A stretch of DNA of 64,000 nucleotides from NCBI GenBank assembly GCA_028708845.1, contig JAQVXZ010000005.1:1-64000 (forward strand), in the 5' to 3' direction. Source of the stretch: Bacteroidales bacterium. GTDB lineage: Bacteria; Bacteroidota; Bacteroidia; Bacteroidales; P3. Both the position numbers and the translations under genes were made by a program. A model generated the notes under the pieces. That model saw only the letters and a list, made by a program, of their open reading frames with translations, was not told the DNA's origin and did not search any database. Shown in pieces: positions 1-7,768 of this stretch. Position 1 is the stretch's first letter, and the number at the start of each line of letters is the position of its first letter.

Positions 1-2090
1 TTCAAGCTGATGAATTAGTTGAAAAAGTGTCAGAAGTTGCCGAGCCACTGATTGCAAAGTATAAAGAAGTTTATAAAGCAACCCAAGCCGAGACCAAGGA
101 GGTAACCAAACAAATAGAAGAAAAAGTTAAAGCTCTTGCCGAAGAATTTAATAATGCAGAAGTTAAAGACAGCGAAGCACTTAAACAAAAATTGATTGAT
201 ACCATTGAATTGGATTTTGTAACTAATAAAGTCACACAAAAGGAAGAAGAAAAGGTAGAAAAGGTTCAGAAAACGAAGGAAGATGAAATAAGAGATAGAT
301 TGCGTTCTTTTACACGTACCATTCCTATGTTCATCATGGCTAATGATTCGAAAGATGAAATTACCATTGATAATTTTGATTTAGAAATTGACGACAATGA
401 TTTCGTAGAACTTACAAGCATAACCAAAGAAGAGTTTCACAAACTGCGTGACGGATTTGATTATGAAGAAGATGGGGAACGGAAAACGTTTCAAGGCGTA
501 TTTAACAAATACCGATTCAATGCGTCTATCGCAGAATTTAGGCTTAAAAAGGAGCAATTAGCCAACTATTTTACGGCAGAAGAAGATGTTTTTGAGTTGA
601 TACCCAACCAAAAAACCAACCAAATTTTCACACCCAAAAAAGTGGTACAGATGATGATTAATAAGTTGGAAGAGCACGACCCTAGTTTATTCACTAGAAC
701 AGACAACACCTTTATAGACCTTTACATGAAATCGGGCATGTACATCACCGAGATAGTGAAAAAAATATTCAACAATACTCGTTCACGATATGAGAGTGAT
801 AGCGAGTGCTTGAAACATATTTTAGAAAACCAAGTGTATGGACTGGCTCCTACACCTATTTTACAGGGCATTACACAATCTTACATTTTTGGGTTTGATG
901 TTGAAAATAAGATTTCTCGCAAGAATTTTATTCAACACGACATTACACTAGAAGCACAACAAATCAGAGCCAAAGAAAAATTACAAGAACTTTTAAATCT
1001 TACTGAAAACATGAAATTTGATGCAGTAGTCGGCAATCCACCATATCAGGAAACTGTAGAAAAAACTGAAAGTCAATCACAAGCAAATTCAAAATGGGTA
1101 TATTATCTATTTCAAAATACAGCTGATGTTATTGGAAAAAAATCATCACTAGTTTATCCTTTTGGTGGTTGGTTTGATGATAATGAAACTTTTCAAGGTT
1201 TTGGTAAGCGAATTTTGAGTGATGGTCACACAGTTTCAATAAATGCTTTTGAAGGAACAACCGACAAACGTGCGTGGTATCGAAATGATATAAACCCAAA
1301 TCCAATTTTTGGGGAAGGTGTAAACCTTTCAGCAGGTGTTTCAATCGTTAACCGCGACATGACTAAAACCCACAATACTTTTGAATATTCTAATCGAATG
1401 TATTCTGATAAAACAAGAAAAGTAAAAATTGATGAATGGGAAACATTATCACCAAGTCCTGATTTTACAATAGGAGTAAAATTAATAGGCGATAAAATAA
1501 AAAAAAATGTTTCAAACAAGACGTTTGGTATAGAAAGTGACTTTATTGAAAATAATCCAGGATTATACTCATTAGAACCAAAGCATTTCAATGATCCAAT
1601 CAGATTGTTAACAAATGACAAATCTGGCTCATCAGGTAGAGCGAAATGGTATTATATCGAACGATTAACCATTGAAAAAAATATTCAACTAATCGACCAA
1701 TATAAGGTTGCTATGCCCTCTGCGTATCCAAAACAAAAATTAGTTTCTGGAGTTCCCAAAATTGAACAAGTACTTTCTAGAGCATCTGAAATAATTGAAA
1801 TATTTAAACCTAAAGAAGTGTTCGGAAGAAGTAAAATGCTAATATTTAATTCCGAGAAAAAGGTTGATGTTGAAAATTTTATCAAATATACACAAACAAG
1901 GTTTTTTGCTTATATGGTTTTGAATGAACCAAACAGAAGTTTTACATTCGGTTTTGTCATTCCTCTTTTAGATTTCACTGCCAATTCTGATATTGATTGG
2001 ACTAAACCAATACCTGAAATTGACAATCAACTATTTTCAAACTTCAACTTTACTCAAAGTGAAATTGATTACATTAATAACCACGAATAA
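1..2090 (+). CDS. Restriction-modification N6-adenine methylase domain (Eco57I-like), 5' truncated by window
   Basis: This frame is open to the first base of the window, so the GTG at 27 is probably internal and the true N-terminus lies upstream. Counting from that GTG, the protein begins with a Glu/Lys-rich coiled coil (about residues 1-100). An FTPKK segment follows near 200, typical of the start of a type I/IIG methylase fold. A weak SAM motif I is at about 229-240 (FIDLYMKSGMYI), and the catalytic motif IV NPPY is at about 337-340 in VVGNPPYQ. The rest resembles the target-recognition part of Eco57I-class enzymes. The family often carries a helicase or nuclease domain upstream of such a coiled coil, but that part is not visible here. 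The next gene follows after 20 bp in the same direction and looks like a partner. The role, DNA adenine methylation and restriction, is inferred from these motifs. Confidence 0.8.
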   Translation, partial: QADELVEKVSEVAEPLIAKYKEVYKATQAETKEVTKQIEEKVKALAEEFNNAEVKDSEALKQKLIDTIELDFVTNKVTQKEEEKVEKVQKTKEDEIRDRLRSFTRTIPMFIMANDSKDEITIDNFDLEIDDNDFVELTSITKEEFHKLRDGFDYEEDGERKTFQGVFNKYRFNASIAEFRLKKEQLANYFTAEEDVFELIPNQKTNQIFTPKKVVQMMINKLEEHDPSLFTRTDNTFIDLYMKSGMYITEIVKKIFNNTRSRYESDSECLKHILENQVYGLAPTPILQGITQSYIFGFDVENKISRKNFIQHDITLEAQQIRAKEKLQELLNLTENMKFDAVVGNPPYQETVEKTESQSQANSKWVYYLFQNTADVIGKKSSLVYPFGGWFDDNETFQGFGKRILSDGHTVSINAFEGTTDKRAWYRNDINPNPIFGEGVNLSAGVSIVNRDMTKTHNTFEYSNRMYSDKTRKVKIDEWETLSPSPDFTIGVKLIGDKIKKNVSNKTFGIESDFIENNPGLYSLEPKHFNDPIRLLTNDKSGSSGRAKWYYIERLTIEKNIQLIDQYKVAMPSAYPKQKLVSGVPKIEQVLSRASEIIEIFKPKEVFGRSKMLIFNSEKKVDVENFIKYTQTRFFAYMVLNEPNRSFTFGFVIPLLDFTANSDIDWTKPIPEIDNQLFSNFNFTQSEIDYINNHE

Positions 2091-2110
2091 AGTCGAATTA
2101 TTAAGGTTAT

Positions 2111-3046
2111 ATGATTGAAATTAGTTCGAACAATATAGACATCCGTGAAGATTATCTTTTAAAAAAAGATGATCTGTTAAATATTCTTTTGCAAGATAAA
2201 ACCACTGGTAATAATATTTTGTGGGCTACAGATTCGTATGAACAAAAAGGAAAGAAATTTGCTTCATTTGCCCCTATAACTTCGGATTTGGTAACAGGTA
2301 AAAATAGAAAATTAATACAACCACGTGCCGTAAAAAGCAAGGAAGAGCAACTTTTAAGAACCCGCGATAAAGCAGAGGTTTTTACACCACTTAGTATTGT
2401 TAAACTAATGAATGAAGCTTGTGATACCAAACGTGTAACAAAAAGTAACTGGCAAGAATATGTTTCATTGCTAAAACTAGAAATCACTTGTGGCGAAGCT
2501 CCTTTTATTGTATCTCGTTATGACCCCGTTTCTGATAAGCAAGAATTACTGCCACTAAAAAAACGAGTGGGATTTTTAGATAAAAAATTAAGTTTCGTTT
2601 CAAAATACTGCAACACTCAAGATGAATGGATAAAATGGGCAAAAATTGCCTTTCAAAGTTCATACGGTTATGAATGGCAAGGAGATAGTTTACTAATAGC
2701 TCGTGAAAATCTCCTTTATACGTTTATTGATTATTACAAAGATAAATTTAAAAAAAACCCGAGTTTAGAGCATCAAAAGGAGATTGCAGAAATTATCGTT
2801 TGGAACATCTTTCAAATGGATGGGCTCAAGTATGTAATCCCAATGAGCTGTAAGACAGAAAAGATAATAATCAGAGGCGAAGAAACCCTATTTGGCAAAG
2901 AAGATGATTATGTAATAGAACAAGAATGCGAGAGCTGTGCAAATAAAACCGACAAGAAACACAATGGTATTTATGTAAAAATCATGGATTGGAAGAAGAA
3001 TAAGAGAAAGAGATTTGTTGATATATTAAAACCTAATCGATTTTAA
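2111..3046 (+). CDS. Restriction endonuclease 'subunit M'-like protein
   Basis: This 311-residue protein begins 20 bp after the methylase gene and probably shares its transcript. It contains the segment RDKAEVFTPLSIVKLMNEA (around residues 83-101), which resembles the methylase entry region of the preceding protein. Later come CGEAPFIVSRYDP and a YGYEWQGDSLLIAREN block (about 185-200). No NPPY motif is visible and no clear SAM glycine loop, so it is unlikely to be an active methylase alone. The C-terminal part has a short Cys pair (ECESC) before a basic tail (KKNKRKR) that may bind DNA. Proteins with these blocks are usually annotated as restriction endonuclease subunit M beside a large helicase-methylase. 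The exact role of this subunit is not known to me. Confidence 0.65.
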   Translation: MIEISSNNIDIREDYLLKKDDLLNILLQDKTTGNNILWATDSYEQKGKKFASFAPITSDLVTGKNRKLIQPRAVKSKEEQLLRTRDKAEVFTPLSIVKLMNEACDTKRVTKSNWQEYVSLLKLEITCGEAPFIVSRYDPVSDKQELLPLKKRVGFLDKKLSFVSKYCNTQDEWIKWAKIAFQSSYGYEWQGDSLLIARENLLYTFIDYYKDKFKKNPSLEHQKEIAEIIVWNIFQMDGLKYVIPMSCKTEKIIIRGEETLFGKEDDYVIEQECESCANKTDKKHNGIYVKIMDWKKNKRKRFVDILKPNRF

Positions 3047-3136
3047 CGTTTGTTCTATAACTCCAATTTTACTACCTTCGCTGTAGTTAAGGACTTTTTT
3101 CTTTTAGAAAAGTTGGGAGTTTTTAATTCTGCAAAA

Positions 3137-3274
3137 ATGAATGATGCTGTGTTTAAGTTTAAACGCTACGAGGATTCAAGTTTGGAATATACAGGATTAA
3201 GTAAGCATAAAGACCTTAGAGTTGGTGGTTATGATACAACTACACCAAGAAAAGAATTTGAGGAGATGAAATAA
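3137..3274 (+). CDS. Small unrecognised ORF downstream of the R-M genes, possible remnant
   Basis: A 45-codon frame starts at the ATG at 3137; the same frame could be extended to a TTG at 3050. The product is hydrophilic (starts MNDAVFKFKRYEDSS, ends RKEFEEMK) and has no signal peptide or membrane segment. A TAcTACCTTCG stretch near 3070 resembles a Bacteroidota -7 box, which would favour the ATG start. I do not recognise the family. It could be a genuine small protein linked to the restriction genes or the leftover N-terminus of a lost gene, since nothing continues the frame. Confidence 0.35.
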   Translation: MNDAVFKFKRYEDSSLEYTGLSKHKDLRVGGYDTTTPRKEFEEMK

Positions 3275-3416
3275 TTGAATCAATAACAATTCTTGCTATA
3301 AATAATAAAAGGATATCACTATTGAATTATTAGTTTCTTAAGGGTTGTTTGTTATTAATAACATTTTTATAACACCATTTGCTAAAGTACTAAAACATTA
3401 AGATATTTTGTTTCCC

Positions 3417-3447
3417 CTTGTGATTCAATAAAAAAACATTATCTTTG
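3417..3447 (+). promoter_or_regulatory. Bacteroidota-type promoter for the secreted protein at 3479
   Basis: CTTG at 3417-3420 is followed after 19 bp by TATCTTTG at 3440-3447, matching the TTTG / TAnnTTTG promoter pattern of Bacteroidota. The start codon of the next gene is 32 bp downstream. Confidence 0.7.
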
Positions 3448-3478
3448 TGTGATTAAATAATCAAAAAGAGTAAATATT

Positions 3479-4252
3479 ATGAAACATTTTATTTTTATTG
3501 CTATTATTACCTTTTCTTCAATTGGAATGAATGGACAAAATCAATGCGATATTACAAAACATTATGAAGAATTTATATCAATTGATAAGTTAACACATAA
3601 CGGAAATGACTTTCTAACAAAACAGGTTATTGAAACAAATAAAAAGAATTGCTTTTCAGAATTAATCAATAACAATATAATGTTTATTGACTATTTGCTA
3701 ACAAATTTCTCTTCAAACTCAAATGATAAAAGTCTATTGCAAATAAATGATAGTCTCTCTCTAAGGAAAAATTACTTTGAAGGATTAAAAAAAGATAGTT
3801 TGTTTAATTCTACTATGAATGAACTGGTGAACAAAACTATTGATAAGAAAATACCAAAGGACAGTTTAAATATGAATCAATTGCTTAACATAGCCGTTAA
3901 GTATTTTTCAATCAATAAGCTTACAAAAGAAGGAGATTATGCAGGAAAAGTTTGTGCAGGTTTTAATAGCATAAAAAGCACAGAAAAAATTAGGAGGCCA
4001 TTTGTTGAAGCATTTTGTTTTTCTTCAATATTTAAACATTACATAAGCGAAGAATTTAGTATGTATGAAGAATTTGTAAATGCGATTAAAGAACTTTACA
4101 CTATTAATTTAGGAGTTGAAGAAGAAGAAAAATTACTCAGGGCACAGGGAGCAATGTTTCTTATTATGAAAAATAATAATAAACTCAGGAAAATGCTACA
4201 GGTAGAATATGAAAAACAAAAAGAATATTTACCTTTTATTTTAATATATTAA
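3479..4252 (+). CDS. Secreted hypothetical protein
   Basis: This 257-residue protein has an N-terminal signal peptide: MKHFIF, a hydrophobic run IAIITFSSIGM, then cleavage probably near NGQ. The mature part is polar and Asn/Lys-rich, mostly predicted helical, with two cysteines (Cys158 region KVCAGF and AFCFSS). I recognise no domain. It has its own promoter and stands alone between the restriction genes and ptb. A periplasmic or outer-membrane-associated location is inferred from the signal peptide only. Confidence 0.6.
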   Translation: MKHFIFIAIITFSSIGMNGQNQCDITKHYEEFISIDKLTHNGNDFLTKQVIETNKKNCFSELINNNIMFIDYLLTNFSSNSNDKSLLQINDSLSLRKNYFEGLKKDSLFNSTMNELVNKTIDKKIPKDSLNMNQLLNIAVKYFSINKLTKEGDYAGKVCAGFNSIKSTEKIRRPFVEAFCFSSIFKHYISEEFSMYEEFVNAIKELYTINLGVEEEEKLLRAQGAMFLIMKNNNKLRKMLQVEYEKQKEYLPFILIY

Positions 4253-4294
4253 TCTGCAAATATCTTTTTCTAAGATATAAAACAGATCATAAGA

Positions 4295-4325
4295 TTGGTA
4301 ATTTCTAATAAACTAAGTACCTTTG
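4295..4325 (+). promoter_or_regulatory. Promoter of ptb
   Basis: TTGG at 4295-4298 and TACCTTTG at 4318-4325 fit the Bacteroidota promoter pattern. The box lies just upstream of the ATG at 4371 and overlaps a TTG at 4323 in the same frame. The TTG is therefore unlikely to be the start codon, because it would lie within the -7 box. Confidence 0.65.
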
Positions 4326-4370
4326 CACAAATTTAGAACATTTTATTTCATAAATCCAAATTTCATAGAA

Positions 4371-5276
4371 ATGATAACAAAATTAGATCAAATTATTGAT
4401 GCTGCAAAGCTAAAAGGAAAAAAGAGATTAGTAGCTGCATTTGCTAACGATTCACATACAATTGGTGCTGCATCAATGGCAATAGATGCAGGATTTGTTG
4501 AGGCAACTCTTGTTGGCGATATCGACACTATTAAAAAAGTATGTAAGGAAGAGGGGATAGATTTTAATAAATTTACTCTTGTTCAAGAAGCTAACGAACA
4601 AGGAGCTGCAAACCTTGCTGTTAAACTTATTAACGAAGGAAAAGGTGATTTCTTAATGAAGGGTCTTTGCACAACTGATAAATATATGAGAGCAATCTTA
4701 AATAAGGAATCAGGACTTATGCCAGGAGGAAAACCAGTTCTTTCTCACGTTACTGTCTTTGAAATACCATCATACCACAAACTACTTGTTACTTCTGACG
4801 TTGCAGTTATTCCTGCACCAGACTTCAAACAAAAACTTGCTCTAACAAACTATGTTATTGCAACTGCTAAGGTTCTTGGAATAGAAACGCCAAAAGTGGC
4901 ATTGATTGCTGCAACTGAACAAGTAGCTGTTGGAATGCCAGCTTGTGTTGACGCTGCTCTTATTGCTGCAATGGGTAATAGAGGTCAAATCAAGGGTGCA
5001 ATTATTGATGGACCACTTGCTATGGATGTGGCTATTGATAAGGAAAGTGCAGATATAAAGAAAATGAAAGGCGAAGTTGTAGGCAATGCAGACTGTTTGG
5101 TTTGGCCAACAATTGAAGCAGGTAACGTATTCTACAAAACTGCAACCAAATTTGCAGGAGCTGAATTAGCAGCAATGGTTGTGGGTGCAAAAGTTCCTTG
5201 TGTTCTTTCTTCAAGAGGAGATTCTACGCTAACAAAAATGTATTCTATTGCATTAGCAGCTCTTTCTTGTAAATAA
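4371..5276 (+). CDS. ptb: Phosphate butyryltransferase (PTA/PTB family)
   Basis: The ATG at 4371 gives 301 residues, the normal length for phosphate butyryltransferase, while phosphate acetyltransferases are usually longer. The enzyme exchanges CoA and phosphate on a short acyl group (butyryl-CoA to butyryl phosphate) in the cytoplasm. The whole length matches the PTA/PTB fold: an N-terminal AAFANDSHTIGAA segment, the central LMKGLCTTDKYMRAIL, the VTSDVAVIPAPDFKQK region and the C-terminal GAKVPCVLSSRGDS. In most genomes ptb is followed by butyrate kinase (buk). Here a terminator and uvrB follow instead, so the partner kinase must be elsewhere or missing. Substrate preference (butyrate, branched-chain or acetate) cannot be decided from sequence. 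Confidence 0.85.
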   Translation: MITKLDQIIDAAKLKGKKRLVAAFANDSHTIGAASMAIDAGFVEATLVGDIDTIKKVCKEEGIDFNKFTLVQEANEQGAANLAVKLINEGKGDFLMKGLCTTDKYMRAILNKESGLMPGGKPVLSHVTVFEIPSYHKLLVTSDVAVIPAPDFKQKLALTNYVIATAKVLGIETPKVALIAATEQVAVGMPACVDAALIAAMGNRGQIKGAIIDGPLAMDVAIDKESADIKKMKGEVVGNADCLVWPTIEAGNVFYKTATKFAGAELAAMVVGAKVPCVLSSRGDSTLTKMYSIALAALSCK

Positions 5277-5303
5277 GATAAAAGAAAAATCAATATAAAC
5301 TAT

Positions 5304-5341
5304 AAAGCTTCAAACCCATAAAAAGGATTGAAGCTTTTCTT
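5304..5341 (+). terminator. Rho-independent terminator of ptb
   Basis: AAAGCTTCAA at 5304-5313 pairs perfectly with TTGAAGCTTT at 5328-5337 across a 14-nt loop, followed by a T-rich run. It separates ptb from uvrB. Confidence 0.85.
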
Positions 5342-5360
5342 TTAACAGATAAATTATGGT

Positions 5361-5368
5361 TATATTTG
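5361..5368 (+). promoter_or_regulatory. -7 box of the uvrB promoter
   Basis: TATATTTG lies 20 bp before the ATG of uvrB and just after the ptb terminator. No strong TTG element was found at the expected distance upstream. Confidence 0.55.
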
Positions 5369-5388
5369 CATTATAAAACAAATTACGA

Positions 5389-7371
5389 ATGGATTTTGAA
5401 CTAGTATCGAACTTTAAACCTACAGGCGACCAGCCAAATGCAATAAAAGAACTTGTTGAGGGATTGAAAAGGGATTCTGCGGCTCAGGTTTTGCTTGGGG
5501 TAACTGGCTCTGGAAAAACCTTTACTGTGGCTAATGTTATACAAGAAATTCAAAGACCAACGCTGGTTATGAGTCATAATAAGACTCTGGCAGCTCAGCT
5601 ATATTCGGAATTTAAACAGTTCTTCCCTAATAATGCTGTTGAGTATTTTGTTTCATATTACGATTACTACCAACCAGAGGCATATATTGCAAGAACAAAT
5701 ACCTATATTGAAAAAGACCTACAAATTAATGACGAACTAGAAAAGCTACGTCTTAGTGCAGCATCTGCACTTCTCTCTGGAAGGAAAGATGTAATTGTAG
5801 TCTCTTCTGTTTCCTGCATCTACGGTATTGGAAACCCTGAAGAATTTGAAAATGGTACCATATTCCTTAAGAAAGGCGATAAAATTAATCGAAATGATTT
5901 GCTATTAAAGTTCTCAGAAAGCCTTTACGCTCGCAATGAACTTGAATTTGGTAGAGGAAAGTTTAGAGTAAAAGGCGATGTAATAGATATACATCCTGCC
6001 TATGCCGACTACGCTTATAGGATTTTCTTTTGGGATGATGAGATAGAAAGCATGGAAAGCTTTGAACCCGTTAGTGGAAGGCGGATTGAGACAATGGATG
6101 ATATAGTATTGTATCCTGCAGGTAACTTCCTAACCAACAAAGCCACCCTTAATACCGCTCTTTTGGAAGTTCAGAGGGATATGTTTGAGAGAAGGGATTA
6201 TTTTATTGAGATAGGAAGAGGCTTAGAAGCAAAACGTATTGAGGATAAGGTAAATTACGATTTGGAAATGCTAAGAGAACTTGGCTACTGCTCAGGAATT
6301 GAAAACTATTCTCGCTATTTCGACAGAAGGAAACCAGGAACAAGACCATTCTGCCTTATAGATTATTTCCCAGATGACTTCCTTACAGTTATTGATGAAA
6401 GCCACGTAACAATACCTCAGATAAGAGCAATGTACGGAGGCGACCGTTCAAGGAAGGAATCCCTTGTAGAATATGGATTTCGTTTGCCTTCTGCCCTTGA
6501 TAATAGACCTTTGAGATTTGAAGAGTTCCTTTCAATGCAGAATCAGGTGTTATATATTAGTGCAACGCCATCTGAGTTTGAGATAGAGCAAGCCGAGGGG
6601 ATAATTGTTGAACAAGTAATTAGACCAACCGGACTCTTAGACCCACCAATTGAGATTCACCCAGCCAAAACCCAAGTCGACGACCTATTAGAAGAGATAA
6701 GCATTGTTGTTGAAAGAAATGAAAGAGCCTTAGTTACAACCCTCACAAAGAAGATGGCCGAAGAGCTAAGCCGTTATCTAACAAACCTTGGCATAAGAAA
6801 CAAATACATACACTCCGATGTTGAAACCTTAGACAGGGTTGAGATTATTAAAGATTTCCGTCTTGGAGTATTCGATGTGTTGATAGGAGTTAACCTACTT
6901 CGTGAAGGATTGGATATGCCAGAGGTATCCCTTGTAGCAATTTTGGATGCAGACAAAGAAGGATTCCTACGTTCGGACAAAGCCCTAATTCAAACCATAG
7001 GACGAGCAGCAAGAAACGCCAATTCCAAAGCAATACTCTATGCCGACAAAATCACAGGCTCGATGCAGAGAGCAATGGATGAGAACGAGAAAAACCGAAA
7101 GAAACAACAAGCATACAACATCGCAAACAATATCACCCCACAGCAAATCATCAAAAACATATCCACCCTACTCAGCTCCCAAACCTTTGACGAGATAGAA
7201 GCCATTATGCCCAAGATTTCCGAATCCACAACCACATATCGCACAGACAAAGACCGCCAAAAAGCCATACGCAACCTCGAAAAGCTAATGCAACAAGCCG
7301 TCAAAGAACTTGACTTCTTAGTAGCAGCACGCTACCGTGACGAAATAGAAAGAATTAGGAAAGAAAACTAA
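5389..7371 (+). CDS. uvrB: Excinuclease ABC subunit B
   Basis: UvrB is the damage-verifying helicase of nucleotide excision repair. UvrA loads it and UvrC then incises the DNA. At 660 residues it is full length. Walker A is GVTGSGKT at residues 37-44. The beta-hairpin that clamps DNA is in the tyrosine-rich YFVSYYDYYQPEAY segment near 86. The DEAD-like box is VIDESHV near 335-341, helicase motif VI is QTIGRAARN, and a C-terminal UVR motif (EKLMQQAVKELDFLVAARYRDEI) binds UvrC. It has its own promoter, and a long repeat array lies after its stop codon. uvrC and a UvrD-type helicase are also in this window, but in other operons. Confidence 0.98.
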   Translation: MDFELVSNFKPTGDQPNAIKELVEGLKRDSAAQVLLGVTGSGKTFTVANVIQEIQRPTLVMSHNKTLAAQLYSEFKQFFPNNAVEYFVSYYDYYQPEAYIARTNTYIEKDLQINDELEKLRLSAASALLSGRKDVIVVSSVSCIYGIGNPEEFENGTIFLKKGDKINRNDLLLKFSESLYARNELEFGRGKFRVKGDVIDIHPAYADYAYRIFFWDDEIESMESFEPVSGRRIETMDDIVLYPAGNFLTNKATLNTALLEVQRDMFERRDYFIEIGRGLEAKRIEDKVNYDLEMLRELGYCSGIENYSRYFDRRKPGTRPFCLIDYFPDDFLTVIDESHVTIPQIRAMYGGDRSRKESLVEYGFRLPSALDNRPLRFEEFLSMQNQVLYISATPSEFEIEQAEGIIVEQVIRPTGLLDPPIEIHPAKTQVDDLLEEISIVVERNERALVTTLTKKMAEELSRYLTNLGIRNKYIHSDVETLDRVEIIKDFRLGVFDVLIGVNLLREGLDMPEVSLVAILDADKEGFLRSDKALIQTIGRAARNANSKAILYADKITGSMQRAMDENEKNRKKQQAYNIANNITPQQIIKNISTLLSSQTFDEIEAIMPKISESTTTYRTDKDRQKAIRNLEKLMQQAVKELDFLVAARYRDEIERIRKEN

Positions 7372-7398
7372 ACCCAAACCCCAAAAACAAAGCCTCAT

Positions 7399-7710
7399 AC
7401 TCCCAAAACGAAGAAACAAACTCCCTAAAACGAAGAAACAAACTCCCAAATCTTCGTTTCAATCACAGAATCATGGCATGAAACCGGCAACATCATGCCA
7501 TGATACTTGTCAATTCATGGCATGAAACGGGTCATATCATGGCATGAATCCGACATCGAAACGAAGATTTAAAAGTTCAAACCTTCGTTTTACAAGTATC
7601 AATCCTGCATTTTACAAGTTTGGTACTTTGTTTTAATAAGTCTAAATATTGGTTTTACAAGTCAGAATCTTAGTTTTTCTGTTCTAAATCTTAGCTTGTA
7701 TTTTACAAAA
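7399..7710. repeat. Array A: about 14 slots at 21-22 bp spacing with central TCATGsCATGA palindromes
   Basis: This region lies between the convergent uvrB and S46 peptidase genes. Four copies of TCATG(G/C)CATGA begin at 7471, 7493, 7515 and 7537, an exact 22-bp step, with 11-bp spacers that differ from one another. A 13-bp exact inverted repeat, AAATCTTCGTTTC (7448-7460) and GAAACGAAGATTT (7558-7570), frames them symmetrically around 7509. Weaker motifs continue the same phase on both sides. CGAAG is centred at 7411 and 7433, and CTTCG at 7454. CGAAG recurs at 7564 and CTTCG at 7585, then CTGCA, CTTTG, TTGGT, CTTAG and CTTAG at 7606, 7628, 7650, 7671 and 7692. Four of these five are followed by a TTTTACAAGT-like tail. 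The function is unknown. The spacers are too short and too conserved for CRISPR. Confidence 0.85.
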
Positions 7711-7716
7711 CAAAAA

Positions 7717-7748
7717 AAGGCAATCCGTTATAGATTGCCTTAGTTTTT
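7717..7748. terminator. Bidirectional terminator between uvrB and the S46 peptidase gene
   Basis: AAGGCAATC (7717-7725) and GATTGCCTT (7733-7741) form a 9-bp stem with a 7-nt loop. An A-run precedes it and a T-run follows it, so it can work on either strand. Confidence 0.85.
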
Positions 7749-7768
7749 TGTATTGAGATGAGAAAGTC

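Noticed and set aside
3350..3363. Palindrome TGTTATTAATAACA before the secreted protein gene
   Set aside because: Perfect but AT-only in its core, single copy and about 55 bp upstream of the promoter; likely chance in AT-rich DNA.
7471..7547. Array A (and B, C, D) as a CRISPR array
   Set aside because: Repeats are 11-18 bp and spacers 5-11 bp, far too short; spacers of A and B are homologous and no cas gene is present.
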